35,238 nucleotides of DNA from Bacteroidales bacterium (GCA_009784635.1 WRBG01000002.1:1-35238); one strand, 5' to 3'. Shown: positions 24,370 through 33,738, numbered from the stretch's first letter. Notes: generated by a model not told the origin, from the letters alone. A program made the numbers and translations.

Positions 24370-25455
24370 CTACCGGAGTTGAGGCGTTTGCGAGGGAGGG
24401 CTGTAGGTGTAATCCCTTGGCAGCATATCTCCAAGCCGCTGTTCACCCATACGGCCAAAGAACATAAGGTTGTCAATGGTGTCGGGATTCCCAAACTCAT
24501 CCACAGAAAATCGATTGGTAAGAAAAACAAGCTCAGAACGGAAGTTTCTTTCATCCATAATGTTGATAACTCCGTACACAGGTCCTTCCATCACCCTGTC
24601 GTGACTGCGCCTTAAATTGGTATGGGGAATAATCAACACTGTACGCCGAGGCGATGCACTGGTGATTACAAAGTATTGCTCCGTATCAATCTTGGTAAGT
24701 CTATTGAAAATTCTGAATTTTGATTCTTCTAATGTATTGTCAACAAGATTTTTAAAAAAATATCTCGAAGAACGAAGATGGGTTTCATCCCTCCGCGTTT
24801 TGAACCTGATGTTGTAGGGGCTTTGGTCAACAAAGGAGGACGTTCCTTTGAATGAAACACTGATTGCCTTTTCCATACTCAACGTATGTTCGGTATATTG
24901 AATGCTAAAACTGCGCAAATCAAAAGTAACGCGATAAGCCAAATATCTGTTTTCGACAATAATAGGTTCAAGGGAATATCCTGTTAACGTATTGGTGGAA
25001 CGACTATAGCTCAATACTATATCATCTTCGTTTACAATGATGCAAGATTGACCGGCTGCGCTCATGCCCAAAAACTGTTCCTTGAATACTTTCATCTTTG
25101 CTTCGCGTGGGAACCACTCCCGCTCTGCTACTACTCTGGCTTCCTGAAGTATATTTGTTTTTTCCCTTAGAAAGAACGCTTTTTCAAGGCGCTCGAACGG
25201 GGGCTTAATGACCAAGGATTCGTATGACAAATGACTAAATATCAAGTCAGCATTCATTGCCTGATTGACAACAAGTCTAAAATTTCCGTCTCTATCCGAA
25301 GTGGTAATAGTGGATGTTCCATCTAAATAAATAACTACTCCGGGAATTGTTTCCCTTGTTCTTGAGTCATATACGGTGCCTTCTAAAACTTGGGCATGTA
25401 TCTTGCAGAACGTCAAGAAACTGATAATACAGATAACTATCTTCGTGGAAATCAT
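24370..25455 (-). CDS. Exported protein with CarboxypepD-regulatory-like domain
   Basis: 361 residues. A signal peptide (cleavage near residue 21, IHA-Q) precedes a CarboxypepD-regulatory beta-sandwich at about 22-100 (LEGTVYDSRTRETIPGVVIY ... SDRDGNFRL ... ADLIFSHLSYESL). The remaining 260 residues resemble the conserved C-terminal part of Bacteroidota exported proteins with this N-domain, but no TonB plug or barrel is present, so this is not a receptor. The function is unknown. Its start is 10 bases after the stop of the GNAT-like gene, so the two are probably cotranscribed. Confidence 0.75.
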   Translation of the reverse strand: MISTKIVICIISFLTFCKIHAQVLEGTVYDSRTRETIPGVVIYLDGTSTITTSDRDGNFRLVVNQAMNADLIFSHLSYESLVIKPPFERLEKAFFLREKTNILQEARVVAEREWFPREAKMKVFKEQFLGMSAAGQSCIIVNEDDIVLSYSRSTNTLTGYSLEPIIVENRYLAYRVTFDLRSFSIQYTEHTLSMEKAISVSFKGTSSFVDQSPYNIRFKTRRDETHLRSSRYFFKNLVDNTLEESKFRIFNRLTKIDTEQYFVITSASPRRTVLIIPHTNLRRSHDRVMEGPVYGVINIMDERNFRSELVFLTNRFSVDEFGNPDTIDNLMFFGRMGEQRLGDMLPRDYTYSPPSQTPQLR

Positions 25456-25465
25456 GACGATAAGG

Positions 25466-26581
25466 TCAAAAACTCTTTATATAGCATCGCCGCCGCATAA
25501 ATTTTTTGTTGTCGTACTCGCTCCAGACATTAACCGCTACATTGGTTTCTACCTGTGGATTGGAAATCCCTATCTTGATTTTTCTTTTGATAAAGGCATC
25601 ATTCAAGTAGACGTGATAAATCGACGACAGTCCTTTCTTTTGCCAGCTGGGATGGGCTCCGTTCAGCATCAAGTCAATGGAATCGTAGAAAAAATAGGCT
25701 TTTAAAATATGGAACCAGCCAAAAGGAAAGAGTCGGCCTTTGGCCTTTTGAAAGCCCTTGGAAAGGCTGGGGAAGCAGATGGCAAAAGCCACAATATTAT
25801 CTTGAGGGTCAAGAACAAAACAAGTCAATTCTTTACGAATCATACGCAAATAAAGGGAGGCTCCCGAGTTGATTTCGTCTACCGTAAGCGGAATAAAGTT
25901 ATGCACCGACTTAAAGCTCTCGTTATAGGTCTCAAAAAACTTTCCGGCCAATTGCTTCAAGATTTTCTTATTCTTAAAATCGAATATTCTGAGGTTGTAT
26001 TTTTCCAAAATGAGTTCGTTGATTCGCTTCACCTTATCGGGAATATCTTGAGAAGCATTCATTTCATACTGCATCCAATCTAATTCTTTTTCAAAGCCCA
26101 ATTCTTCCATGATTCGGAAATAGTAGGGATGGTTGTAGAGGCAGTTTATAGGAGGAATCTTATCGAAGCCTTCTATCAACATGCCTTGACGGTTCCATGT
26201 ATTAAAGCCCAACGGCCCGTGCATTGTGGTCATGCCCATTGATTTGCCCCATGTTTCTACCTGATGAAGCAGGGCCTTGGCCACCGCAATATCGTCTATA
26301 AAATCAAACCAGCCGAAACGTATCCGCGTGTGGTTATACAAATCGTTGGCACGAGGGTTTACAATGCCGGCAATCCGTCCCGCGATTTGTCCGTTCTTGT
26401 AAGCCAGCCAAAGTTTCATGGAACAATAGGCCAAAGACGGACTGCCGCTCAAGGTTTTCATTTCGTCAATCCTCAAAGCCGGAACATAGTATTTGTTGTC
26501 TTTATACAGTTGGGCGGGAAAATCCACAAAACGCCTAAGGTCGCGCCTATCTATTACTTCTTTAATTTGAATATCCATCAA
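25466..26581 (-). CDS. GNAT-fold acyltransferase-like protein
   Basis: 371 residues, no signal peptide or membrane segment. The N-terminal half has features of a GNAT fold (LRRFVDFPAQLYKDNKYYVP, KLWLAYKNGQIAGRIAGIVN, GWFDFIDDIAVAKALL); the C-terminal half contains a second such unit (TCFVLDPQDNIVAFAICFPS). Related Bacteroidota proteins are annotated only as hypothetical or GNAT. The substrate is unknown. Two adjacent ATGs at the start are equivalent. It lies 27 bases downstream of tcdA and 10 bases upstream of the CarboxypepD-domain gene. Confidence 0.65.
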   Translation of the reverse strand: MMDIQIKEVIDRRDLRRFVDFPAQLYKDNKYYVPALRIDEMKTLSGSPSLAYCSMKLWLAYKNGQIAGRIAGIVNPRANDLYNHTRIRFGWFDFIDDIAVAKALLHQVETWGKSMGMTTMHGPLGFNTWNRQGMLIEGFDKIPPINCLYNHPYYFRIMEELGFEKELDWMQYEMNASQDIPDKVKRINELILEKYNLRIFDFKNKKILKQLAGKFFETYNESFKSVHNFIPLTVDEINSGASLYLRMIRKELTCFVLDPQDNIVAFAICFPSLSKGFQKAKGRLFPFGWFHILKAYFFYDSIDLMLNGAHPSWQKKGLSSIYHVYLNDAFIKRKIKIGISNPQVETNVAVNVWSEYDNKKFMRRRCYIKSF

Positions 26582-26608
26582 TCTATATTTTTGAACAAGC
26601 TAAGGTAA

Positions 26609-27340
26609 TCATTTTTGTGAAACCGACAAAAGCAAGCCATCCACCGCCGCTTGAGCGCACACGCAGCCAAACACCGCCGGCAAGTAGGAAATGCTGCCCA
26701 CCTGAGATTTTTTGTTGCGTTCTTCGCATGGGATAATAGCTTTAGTATCGGGAAGTTCAATGGAAAAAACAGCTTGAAATCCTTTGTTTATTCCTAACTT
26801 GCGCAATCGTTTGCGCAGCATAAAGGCCAACGGACAGTTGTAGGATTTGGAAATATCGGCAAGCCTCACCATGGTGGCATCTCGTTTGGCGCCGGCGCCC
26901 ATGGAGCTTACCAAGGGAAGTCCCTGTTTCATGGCCGCAGCAATAAGGGCGATTTTGGGAGAAAGGGTGTCTATGGCGTCTACAACAAAGTCTAACGGGC
27001 GATTCACTACCAAATCCGAAGCCGAAGATTCGTCAATATACAGGTCTATCGCCTCCAAGACTATTTGGGCATTGATATCGCGGAGTCTGGCGGCCATCAG
27101 TTGGGTTTTGGGCCGGCCCATGGTACTCTCCAAGGCTAATAATTGACGGTTGCGGTTGGTCAAGCTGATTATATCGTTGTCTACCAAAACCAAATGTCCG
27201 ACCCCTACCCGCGCCAGCATTTCGGCTGCATAAGCCCCCACCCCGCCCAATCCGGCTACCAACACCCTGCTTTGTTGCAGTTTTGCTAAAGCCTCGGCGC
27301 CCAAGAGCCATTCGGTACGGGTCAACCAATGCTCATTCAT
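26609..27340 (-). CDS. tcdA: tRNA threonylcarbamoyladenosine dehydratase (E1-like, TcdA/CsdL)
   Basis: 243 residues. Nucleotide-binding glycine loop VLVAGLGGVGAYAAEMLARVG with Asp in LVDNDIISLTNRNRQ, then the R-x-K-type stretch RPKTQLMAARL, and DAIDTLSPKIALI and MGAGAKRDAT, all typical of the ThiF/E1-like dehydratase that cyclises t6A to ct6A in tRNA. It overlaps mazG by 8 bases (27333-27340), so the two are translationally coupled. Confidence 0.92.
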   Translation of the reverse strand: MNEHWLTRTEWLLGAEALAKLQQSRVLVAGLGGVGAYAAEMLARVGVGHLVLVDNDIISLTNRNRQLLALESTMGRPKTQLMAARLRDINAQIVLEAIDLYIDESSASDLVVNRPLDFVVDAIDTLSPKIALIAAAMKQGLPLVSSMGAGAKRDATMVRLADISKSYNCPLAFMLRKRLRKLGINKGFQAVFSIELPDTKAIIPCEERNKKSQVGSISYLPAVFGCVCAQAAVDGLLLSVSQK

Positions 27341-28124
27341 CGCCTGTTATGCTTTTAGCCCGCTCCCAAATTTCATCCATTTCCCCCAAGGTCATTTCTT
27401 TTAAAGACCTGCCTTTTTTAATCGTTTCCCGCTCCAAATAAGCAAAACGCCGCATAAACTTCCGGTTGGTGAGTTCAAGGGCCGTTTCGGGATTGATTCC
27501 GTAAAGGCGGGCGACATTCACCAAGGAAAAAAGCAAATCCCCAAACTCCGCCTCCATCTGTGGCGAATCATCTCTTTTTTGCGCCTCTTTAAATTCGGCC
27601 AATTCTTCTTCTACCTTATCCCAAACCTGCGCTCTCTCCTCCCAGTCAAAACCTACCGCTCTGGCCTTATCCTGCATCCGGTAGGCTTTTATCAAGGCAG
27701 GCAGACCCAAAGGCACGCCGGATAACACGGCTTTATTTCCACCTTTCTCCGTTATCTTTAGGGCTTCCCAATTTTCTACCACCTCTCCCGAATCCCTAAC
27801 CGCCCGCTCCCCAAAAACATGAGGATGGCGGTAGGTTAACTTTTCGGACAATTTTTGTATGACGTCTTCCATGCTAAAGGTCTGCTGTTCAGAGCCGATT
27901 TTTGCGTAGAATACAATATGCAACAACATATCGCCCAACTCCTTGGCAATGCCCGTATGGTCTCGCTCCAAAATGGCTTCACTCAGTTCGTAGGTCTCCT
28001 CTATGGTTAGGGGACGCAGGCTTTCTATGGTTTGCTCTTTATCCCAAGGACATTTTTCTCTAAGCGCGTCCATAATATCCAACAGTCGGCCAAAGGCCTT
28101 TAAGGTTCTATCTCTTTCGTTCAT
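27333..28124 (-). CDS. mazG: Nucleoside triphosphate pyrophosphohydrolase MazG
   Basis: 263 residues, the usual two-domain length. First MazG domain near residues 20-125 with CPWDKEQT, EETYELSEAI and ELGDMLLHIVFYAKI; the second near 165-235 with EELAEFKEA and EFGDLLFSLVNVARL. The paired E-x-x-E and E/D residues bind Mg2+ and hydrolyse NTPs to NMP and pyrophosphate (house-cleaning). It overlaps the SAM-hydrolase gene by 17 bases upstream and tcdA by 8 downstream. Confidence 0.95.
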   Translation of the reverse strand: MNERDRTLKAFGRLLDIMDALREKCPWDKEQTIESLRPLTIEETYELSEAILERDHTGIAKELGDMLLHIVFYAKIGSEQQTFSMEDVIQKLSEKLTYRHPHVFGERAVRDSGEVVENWEALKITEKGGNKAVLSGVPLGLPALIKAYRMQDKARAVGFDWEERAQVWDKVEEELAEFKEAQKRDDSPQMEAEFGDLLFSLVNVARLYGINPETALELTNRKFMRRFAYLERETIKKGRSLKEMTLGEMDEIWERAKSITGDE

Positions 28125-28884
28125 AAAATTTTATTCGTATTTCCGAATGGGTATCCATACTTTCTAACTGGGCCAAATTGGCTTTGTTGATGGCTATTTC
28201 CAAGCACCCCACGCTGTTAAACAGTGCCAGCATTTGGCCGTCGGCCACCTCGTCGTAGCCGCCTACTATGCCCTCTAATCTGGCAAAAGTCCCCCGTACA
28301 AAAATTTCAAAAGCCCGCCCTTGGCATACCTTTATAAAGAGGGCCCGACTGATGTTGGTGATGGCGTTTCCATAAGAATCTATATACACCACCCGACCCA
28401 CGATTTCCGAAGCGCTGTACACCGGACGACCGGGGGATTCGGTTTGCAGGACACAGGATTTGGTTTCTGATTCCACACGGCCCTCCACAATGGCCGCCAC
28501 CGCTCGGGTAAAAAGCAAAAGCGAGGCAAAGGAATAGGGGCCCACAGGTACGGGAAGCGCAAATGCCTCAGCAGGAGGGTCGTCAAAAAGCAAACTAAAG
28601 CGACCGTCGTTCAAGCCCACAAAATAATGGTCCCGCGCATATACAATCACCATGGGCACCAAAGGTTGGGGCTCGCACTGCACCGCAATCAAATGGATGC
28701 TGCCCGGTGGAAAATGAGCAAAAGCATGCCTCAGCACAAAGGCGCATTGCACTATATCAAAACTCCTGATTTGATGTGATATATCTACTATTTCCACTCC
28801 GGGACATCGGGAGCGGATAGCCCCTTTGAGGCTGCCTGCATAATAATCCTGCAGGTTCCAATCGGAAGTAAGGGTGACAAGCAT
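28108..28884 (-). CDS. SAM hydrolase / hydroxide adenosyltransferase family (DUF62)
   Basis: 258 residues. The N-terminal metal-free active-site region reads LTSDWNLQDYYAGSLKGAIR, a variant of the family's T-D-x-G-x-x-D-x-Y-V-G. Further family blocks are IVDISHQIRSFDI, VQCAFVLRHAFAHFPPGSIH, LNDGRFSLLFDD and IDSYGNAITNISRALF. The enzymes split S-adenosylmethionine into adenosine and methionine. First gene of the SAM hydrolase-mazG-tcdA run. Perfect -7 box TACCTTTG upstream at 28933-28926. A related halogenase activity is unlikely because the family is widespread in non-halogenating bacteria. Confidence 0.85.
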   Translation of the reverse strand: MLVTLTSDWNLQDYYAGSLKGAIRSRCPGVEIVDISHQIRSFDIVQCAFVLRHAFAHFPPGSIHLIAVQCEPQPLVPMVIVYARDHYFVGLNDGRFSLLFDDPPAEAFALPVPVGPYSFASLLLFTRAVAAIVEGRVESETKSCVLQTESPGRPVYSASEIVGRVVYIDSYGNAITNISRALFIKVCQGRAFEIFVRGTFARLEGIVGGYDEVADGQMLALFNSVGCLEIAINKANLAQLESMDTHSEIRIKFYERKR

Positions 28885-28925
28885 GCAGCCGGCAAATAAT
28901 AATAAATATACAAGGTATAACGATA

Positions 28926-28933
28926 CAAAGGTA
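28926..28933 (-). promoter_or_regulatory. -7 element of the SAM hydrolase-mazG-tcdA operon
   Basis: TACCTTTG on the minus strand, 41 bases before the ATG at 28884. No -33 TTTG at the usual spacing. Confidence 0.4.
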
Positions 28934-28997
28934 AAAAAGAATTCCTATTTTTACGCCCGATTATCTGTATGCCCCAATCCCGAATAATACCTTTTAT

Positions 28998-30305
28998 ATG
29001 ATACCTCAACATTTTAAATTTGTTAGCGCCGATGAGGCGGTACGGGCCGTACAATCCGGCGACCACATCCACTTGAGCAGCGTGGCCAGCGCCCCCAAAG
29101 TATTGATTGACGCCCTTTGCCGCAGGGGAGACGCAGGAGAGCTACGAAATGTGTATATACACCACCTGCATACAGAAGGCAACGCGCCTTATACCGAGGC
29201 TAAATATCAAGGCATCTTTCAACACCATGCTTTTTTTGTGGGCGGCAACGTGCGCAAAGCCGTACAGGCCGGTTACGCCGACTATATTCCCATCTTCTTG
29301 AGTGAGACCCAAAAACTCTACCGAAGCGGAACCCTCCCCTGTAACGTGGCCATGATTCAGGTCTCTCCCCCCGATAAGCACGGGTATGTGTCGCTGGGAA
29401 CATCCGTAGACGCCACGCTGGCCGCTATGGAGTGCGCCCGTCATGTAATTGCCGTAGTAAACAAATACGTACCCCGCTCTTTTGGAGACGCCATGATTCC
29501 CATGAGCCGCATCAACATTTTTGTTGAAGCCAATCTCCCCTTGGAACCGGCGCATTTTAGCGAGCCGACTCCCGAAGAGGCTACCATTGGAAAACACTGT
29601 GCCGCCTTGATAGAGGACGGAGCTACGCTGCAAATGGGCATAGGCTCTATTCCCAATGCGGTGCTGTTGCAGTTGGAACACCACAAAAACTTGGGCATCC
29701 ACACCGAAATGTTTGCCGACGGGGTTTTGACCTTGGTGAAAAAAGGAGTGGTCAACGGAAAAGCCAAAAATATTGACAAGGGTAAATTGGTATCCACCTT
29801 TTTGATGGGCTCTCAAGAGGTCTACGATTTTATAGACGACAACCCCATGGTGGCCATGATGGATGTGGGTTATACCAATGACCCCTTTATTATTGCCAAG
29901 AATCCGCGGGTAACGGCCATCAACTCTGCATTACAGGTGGACTTAACCGGACAGGTCTGCGCCGACTCTTTGGGTACCGTTTTTTACTCAGGCGTAGGCG
30001 GACAATTAGATTTTATCTACGGAGCTTCTCTTTCTCAAGGAGGTAAAGCGATTATTGCCATGCCTTCCGTTACCCCAAAAGGACTCAGCAAAATCGCCCC
30101 CGTACTTCATTCCGGAGCCGGAGTGGTGACAACCCGCAGTCATATTCGTTGGTTAGTAACCGAATACGGAGCTGTCAATCTTTATGGAAAGTCGTTGCAG
30201 GAACGGGCCAAACTAATCACCGGCATTGCCCATCCCGACCATCGCGAAACTTTAGACAAAGCTGCGTTTGAGCGCTTTGGGCCGCATTATCATTTTATGG
30301 GATAA
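28998..30305 (+). CDS. Acetyl-CoA hydrolase / acetate:acyl-CoA transferase
   Basis: 435 residues. It moves CoA between acetate and short acyl groups such as butyrate, 4-hydroxybutyrate or propionate. The catalytic Glu237 lies in HTEMFADG, the family's active-site strand, and the CoA-loop GVGGQLDFIYGASLSQGGKA is at 332-351. Typical blocks also include LQMGIGSIPNAVL and AIIAMPSVTPKGLSKI. Together with the hydrogenase operon it fits a fermentative anaerobe. It is transcribed alone, divergent from the SAM-hydrolase operon; its last 16 bases overlap the convergent FKBP gene. The exact acyl substrate cannot be read from sequence. Confidence 0.92.
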   Translation: MIPQHFKFVSADEAVRAVQSGDHIHLSSVASAPKVLIDALCRRGDAGELRNVYIHHLHTEGNAPYTEAKYQGIFQHHAFFVGGNVRKAVQAGYADYIPIFLSETQKLYRSGTLPCNVAMIQVSPPDKHGYVSLGTSVDATLAAMECARHVIAVVNKYVPRSFGDAMIPMSRINIFVEANLPLEPAHFSEPTPEEATIGKHCAALIEDGATLQMGIGSIPNAVLLQLEHHKNLGIHTEMFADGVLTLVKKGVVNGKAKNIDKGKLVSTFLMGSQEVYDFIDDNPMVAMMDVGYTNDPFIIAKNPRVTAINSALQVDLTGQVCADSLGTVFYSGVGGQLDFIYGASLSQGGKAIIAMPSVTPKGLSKIAPVLHSGAGVVTTRSHIRWLVTEYGAVNLYGKSLQERAKLITGIAHPDHRETLDKAAFERFGPHYHFMG

Positions 30306-31396
30306 GCGCTACCCACAGCATCTTCTCCGTCTTCCTTGTCTTCCTCAATGAAGTCGGTTCTTTCGACTTTAATGTAATAGACCAAGGGACTAAAAGTAAG
30401 ATGCCGTGGTGTATCACTGTTGCCCGCTCCATAACCCAAACCGGAGTAGAAAAAGAACACCGCCTCTTCTCTGTTTTTCATGCTAAAGATGGCTTGGGAG
30501 AATCCTTTCACTGTGTCTTCAAAAACCCCATCCTCCCTACACTCGCCTGTCATTGCCTCATAAGTCCTGCGGGGTTCGTATATGTCATACTTTTTGGCCG
30601 AATCGGCTATATTGGTGTCAAAAACAAAACCGTCCAATAATCGTCCTATATACCAATAATTTACCCTGTTTCCTGTTTTCAAAGTATCGCCGGCGCCTTC
30701 TTTCAATGTCTTTTTGTAAAATCCATAAGACAGAGAGTCAATGCCCGGATAGTATTTGTCGCGGTAGGACTCTAAAGAATCTATCTGAAACTGTTCGATG
30801 TCGGCAATCACCTTTACCACCTCTATGTCGTACACAACAGTAGTCAAGTTCTGGGGGCCGCCGTAGCCGTAAGAAGACAGCCATGAAGGCAGCCAAATAC
30901 GCCTTTTATCGCCCTCCCTCATGTCCAAGAGCATTTCGTCAATTCCTTCATACAAAGCGTATACACCCGCCACCCACAACTCAGGGCCGTAATAAGTAGA
31001 TTTTTTGTAGGTACCCAACTGCTTGGCTATGGCTTCTTCCGATGAACGCACGTCTTCAATGGTGCCATATGTGTCGTATGGGTCGCGCTTAGACTCAATG
31101 AGGTAATCTTCATTGAAATCCAAATAGGCATAGCGCACGTATACAAAATTTTCCTTATCCACCGGCGTTCCCGTTCCTTTGGCCTTAATCATATAATACA
31201 TACCCGAAGGAGTCTTATGCAGTGTGTCTAAGTATTTCACCTGCACACGGGCCGCCAAAATCCGCTCCTCTATGGAACGGGCGCTTTCATTTACTTCCCG
31301 GGCGCAGGAAAAAGGGAGTAATGCCAAAAGGGGCAGTAAAGGCGGAAATCTGTGGAAAACACGGGAAAACAAGGAGGGGGTTTGCATATTCATCAT
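30290..31396 (-). CDS. Lipoprotein with two FKBP-type peptidyl-prolyl isomerase-like domains
   Basis: 368 residues. Lipoprotein signal with lipid Cys31 (LLALLPFSC). Two FKBP-like segments: one at about 60-185 (MYYMIKAKGTGTPV ... MLLDMREGDKRRIWLPSWLS, then YGYGG), the second at about 215-350 (GFYKKTLKEGAGDTLKTGNR ... GRLLDGFVFDTN ... FFYSGLGYGAGN). Both contain large insertions and the catalytic aromatics are only partly conserved, so chaperone use without strong isomerase activity is possible. It probably faces the periplasm. It lies 24 bases after the second FKBP lipoprotein gene. Confidence 0.78.
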   Translation of the reverse strand: MMNMQTPSLFSRVFHRFPPLLPLLALLPFSCAREVNESARSIEERILAARVQVKYLDTLHKTPSGMYYMIKAKGTGTPVDKENFVYVRYAYLDFNEDYLIESKRDPYDTYGTIEDVRSSEEAIAKQLGTYKKSTYYGPELWVAGVYALYEGIDEMLLDMREGDKRRIWLPSWLSSYGYGGPQNLTTVVYDIEVVKVIADIEQFQIDSLESYRDKYYPGIDSLSYGFYKKTLKEGAGDTLKTGNRVNYWYIGRLLDGFVFDTNIADSAKKYDIYEPRRTYEAMTGECREDGVFEDTVKGFSQAIFSMKNREEAVFFFYSGLGYGAGNSDTPRHLTFSPLVYYIKVERTDFIEEDKEDGEDAVGSAYPIK

Positions 31397-31420
31397 AGAT
31401 TAAAAGGGCAAAGTTAGGAT

Positions 31421-31957
31421 TTATTCTTTTTTAACGATACGTTCTATCCACAGTTCAAACAATAAAGGAGACATTTTGGGAACAATGCCCACTTGGTTGT
31501 TGCCGAATCCGTATTTAGAAGTACATAGTACAAAGGCATGTTCTTTGGCCCGCATTCCAATCAGACCGGCATCCAATCCCGAAAAATAATAGCCGCTGCC
31601 TACCGTATTTTTGCCGTAATCTTTGGGTAGTTCCGAGAGAGGCCAAGACAGAGACACGCCGTCCGGAGGATAGGCGGCAAAAAGCGTCCCTCTGTTCCCC
31701 GCCGGAGAGAAGATGTAGGCGGCATAATAAAAGTGTACCGAATCTCCGGCTGCCAAGGTATCGCCTATGCCCTGCTGCAATACCACCCTGCTGGCGGCGC
31801 CCCGATAAATCACCGTATCCTTCACCAACTGGTTAATAAAGGCATCAATGTTTTTCTCCTGCTGGCTTAATTGGTTTTCCTCGTCCTGCTTGGTGCAGAA
31901 ACAGCCCAACATCAAAAGCGGGAGCGACCATAAGTATCTCCAAAAAGTGCGCATCAT
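31421..31957 (-). CDS. FKBP-type peptidyl-prolyl isomerase lipoprotein
   Basis: 178 residues. Signal with lipobox LMLGC (lipid Cys19). A single FKBP domain fills the rest: VVLQQGIGDTLAAGDSVHFY, AAYIFSPAGNRGTLFA, SGLDAGLIGMRAKEHAFVL and YGFGNNQVGIVPKMSPLLFE. It is probably a periplasmic folding helper. It starts 3 bases after the nrnA-like gene stop. A GldI-type gliding role is conceivable from the family, but no other gld gene is nearby. Confidence 0.85.
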   Translation of the reverse strand: MMRTFWRYLWSLPLLMLGCFCTKQDEENQLSQQEKNIDAFINQLVKDTVIYRGAASRVVLQQGIGDTLAAGDSVHFYYAAYIFSPAGNRGTLFAAYPPDGVSLSWPLSELPKDYGKNTVGSGYYFSGLDAGLIGMRAKEHAFVLCTSKYGFGNNQVGIVPKMSPLLFELWIERIVKKE

Positions 31958-31960
31958 ATT

Positions 31961-32998
31961 TTATTTGTCTGCAATTATCGGGCCAAAGATTTCTTCAAGG
32001 GCTTGCAATATCTTGGCAGGAAGCTCCGCAAAGGAGCAATAAAGCCTGCCGCCCGCCGCCTGCCTGTGTCCGCCTCCGTTAAAAAATCGTCTGGCTATTT
32101 CATTTACGTCCACACTATTGCGAGACCTGAGCGAAACCCTGATAAACTCCGGGGTTTCCACAAAGAGTATGGAAATGTCTACCTGTGCCATATGGAGGGG
32201 AATATTTACAAATCCTTCCGTATCTCCGGGTCTAAAACCGAACCGCGCCTGCTCCGACATGCTAAGCATCATATATGCAGCTGGATATGGCTTTACCAAG
32301 ACCATCCGGTTGCATACCGCATGGCCCATTAAACGCATGCGGCCTTCCGAGAAAGCGCCAAACACCTGTTGCTGCACCTCCTCTTTGCAAACGCCCAAGT
32401 GCAACAAAGCGGCTGCCACCTCAAAGGTTTCCGCCGTTACGGAATTGGCAAAATTATTGGTATCGGTCATCAAGCCCACGTACAAGGGCCGGGCAATTGC
32501 AGGCGGAAAATCAGCCAACATATTCAGCTGGCATATTAACCTGTAAACCAATTCGCAGGAAGAGCTTAACTCGGGGCGGGAAAAGACCATGTCAAATTCC
32601 TTGCTTACAGGGTTGGGATGATGGTCTATCAACACCTTGGGCTTGGACAGCCTCTTTACTGAGTTACCAACAGCATCCAAACGACTTAGCATATTTATAT
32701 CCAAGCAAAAAACAGCATCGGCCGCCTGAAGTATCTGCCTGCACAGTTGGGGGTCGTGTTTATACACCTTTATCTTGTGTAGTGGGTCCTTATCCAAAAA
32801 AGCCAAAAAGGCGGGATATGGAGAGGGAACGATGGCATGCACCTCCATGCCCAGCGCCCTAAGAAAACCGGCAAAACCCTGTAAAGCGCCCACAGCGTCT
32901 CCATCGGGATATACGTGGGTAAGCAACACTGCTTTTTTGATCCGCTTTAAAAGCGCAGACAATGGAGCTAATTCTATTTCATTAAATAACAAATACAT
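31961..32998 (-). CDS. nrnA: DHH-family phosphoesterase, NrnA-like (oligoribonuclease / pAp phosphatase)
   Basis: 345 residues. DHH domain: VLLTHVYPDGDAVGALQGF (metal-binding D-G-D), FCLDINMLSRL, IDHHPNP (DHH at 125-127). C-terminal DHHA1 domain with NGGGHRQAAGG at about 307-317. It degrades short RNA oligonucleotides and dephosphorylates 3'-phosphoadenosine 5'-phosphate. It has its own -7 box (TATCTTTG, 33057-33050) and heads a run with the two FKBP lipoprotein genes. Confidence 0.92.
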   Translation of the reverse strand: MYLLFNEIELAPLSALLKRIKKAVLLTHVYPDGDAVGALQGFAGFLRALGMEVHAIVPSPYPAFLAFLDKDPLHKIKVYKHDPQLCRQILQAADAVFCLDINMLSRLDAVGNSVKRLSKPKVLIDHHPNPVSKEFDMVFSRPELSSSCELVYRLICQLNMLADFPPAIARPLYVGLMTDTNNFANSVTAETFEVAAALLHLGVCKEEVQQQVFGAFSEGRMRLMGHAVCNRMVLVKPYPAAYMMLSMSEQARFGFRPGDTEGFVNIPLHMAQVDISILFVETPEFIRVSLRSRNSVDVNEIARRFFNGGGHRQAAGGRLYCSFAELPAKILQALEEIFGPIIADK

Positions 32999-33049
32999 AT
33001 ATAAATTGCTTTGGAGGCTGTAAGGGTTGGTTTTTTTTAATATTCACTG

Positions 33050-33057
33050 CAAAGATA
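33050..33057 (-). promoter_or_regulatory. -7 element of the nrnA-FKBP operon
   Basis: TATCTTTG on the minus strand fits TAnnTTTG. The leader to the ATG at 32998 is about 47 bases. It is divergent from the promoter at 33064-33095. Confidence 0.45.
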
Positions 33058-33063
33058 AAAAAA

Positions 33064-33095
33064 GTTGCAGAGGTAAATTTTTTATTTTACTTTTG
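33064..33095 (+). promoter_or_regulatory. Promoter of the membrane protein-DUF3822-rsmD operon
   Basis: GTTG (33064-33067), 20 bases, TACTTTTG (33088-33095): a full -7 match and three of four bases at -33. The ATG is at 33133. Confidence 0.6.
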
Positions 33096-33132
33096 CACCA
33101 TCAAGCACGAATATATAAAACCTTGTAATATA

Positions 33133-33738
33133 ATGAAAAAATTATTAGTCATTGTGATTCTCCCCGTCCTAATCATTGTGTTGGGATATTTGATTGTGGA
33201 CAGCATCTCCAAGCCGGTACGCTTTAACCAAGAGCAAAAAAGAAGGCAGGCTGTGGCCATTGAACGATTAAAAGACATCCGCACCCTTCAGGTTGCCTAC
33301 AAAACCCAGTTCGGCCAGTTTACCGATAATCTGGATACCCTTCTTGATTTTTACTACAACGGGCATATCTCGGTTATCAGGCAGGTGGGTTCTTGGGACG
33401 ACTCCCTTGCCGTAGCACAAAAGAGGGTATTCCGCGAGACCATTAATATCCCCGTGCGCGATAGCCTGCTCAAACATTCCGGATTTATGATTGACTCCAT
33501 CCGCTACATTCCTTTCTCCGGAGGCAAGGAATTTGAAATGGCCGCTGCAATCCGGACGGTTTCCGGGGTACCTGTGCCTTTGTTCGAGGCCGTGGCGTCT
33601 TTCGACTACCTCTTGCGGGGCTTGGACCGCCAGTCGATCGTTAACCTCAAAGCTGACTTCCTTGATAGAACCGGTACTCCGGGTTTAAGGGTGGGTAGTG
33701 TAGAAGCGCCTAACAACAACGCGGGCAATTGGGAATAA
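33133..33738 (+). CDS. Membrane-anchored protein of unknown function, upstream of DUF3822
   Basis: 201 residues. One N-terminal membrane segment (about 3-22, LLVIVILPVLIIVLGYLIV) then a soluble, probably periplasmic, part with a helix (FNQEQKRRQAVAIERLKDIR) and a pseudopilin-like phrase (LQVAYKTQFGQFTDNLDTLL). The C-terminus is Asn-rich. Bacteroidota genomes often carry such a gene before DUF3822 and rsmD, which suggests a conserved but unnamed function. The DUF3822 gene starts 4 bases downstream. Confidence 0.72.
   Translation: MKKLLVIVILPVLIIVLGYLIVDSISKPVRFNQEQKRRQAVAIERLKDIRTLQVAYKTQFGQFTDNLDTLLDFYYNGHISVIRQVGSWDDSLAVAQKRVFRETINIPVRDSLLKHSGFMIDSIRYIPFSGGKEFEMAAAIRTVSGVPVPLFEAVASFDYLLRGLDRQSIVNLKADFLDRTGTPGLRVGSVEAPNNNAGNWE

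Noticed and set aside
26346..26362. TTGGCACG near-match to a sigma-54 -24 box on the plus strand
   Set aside because: The -12 position reads TTTA instead of TTGC and the site is antisense inside the GNAT-like gene.
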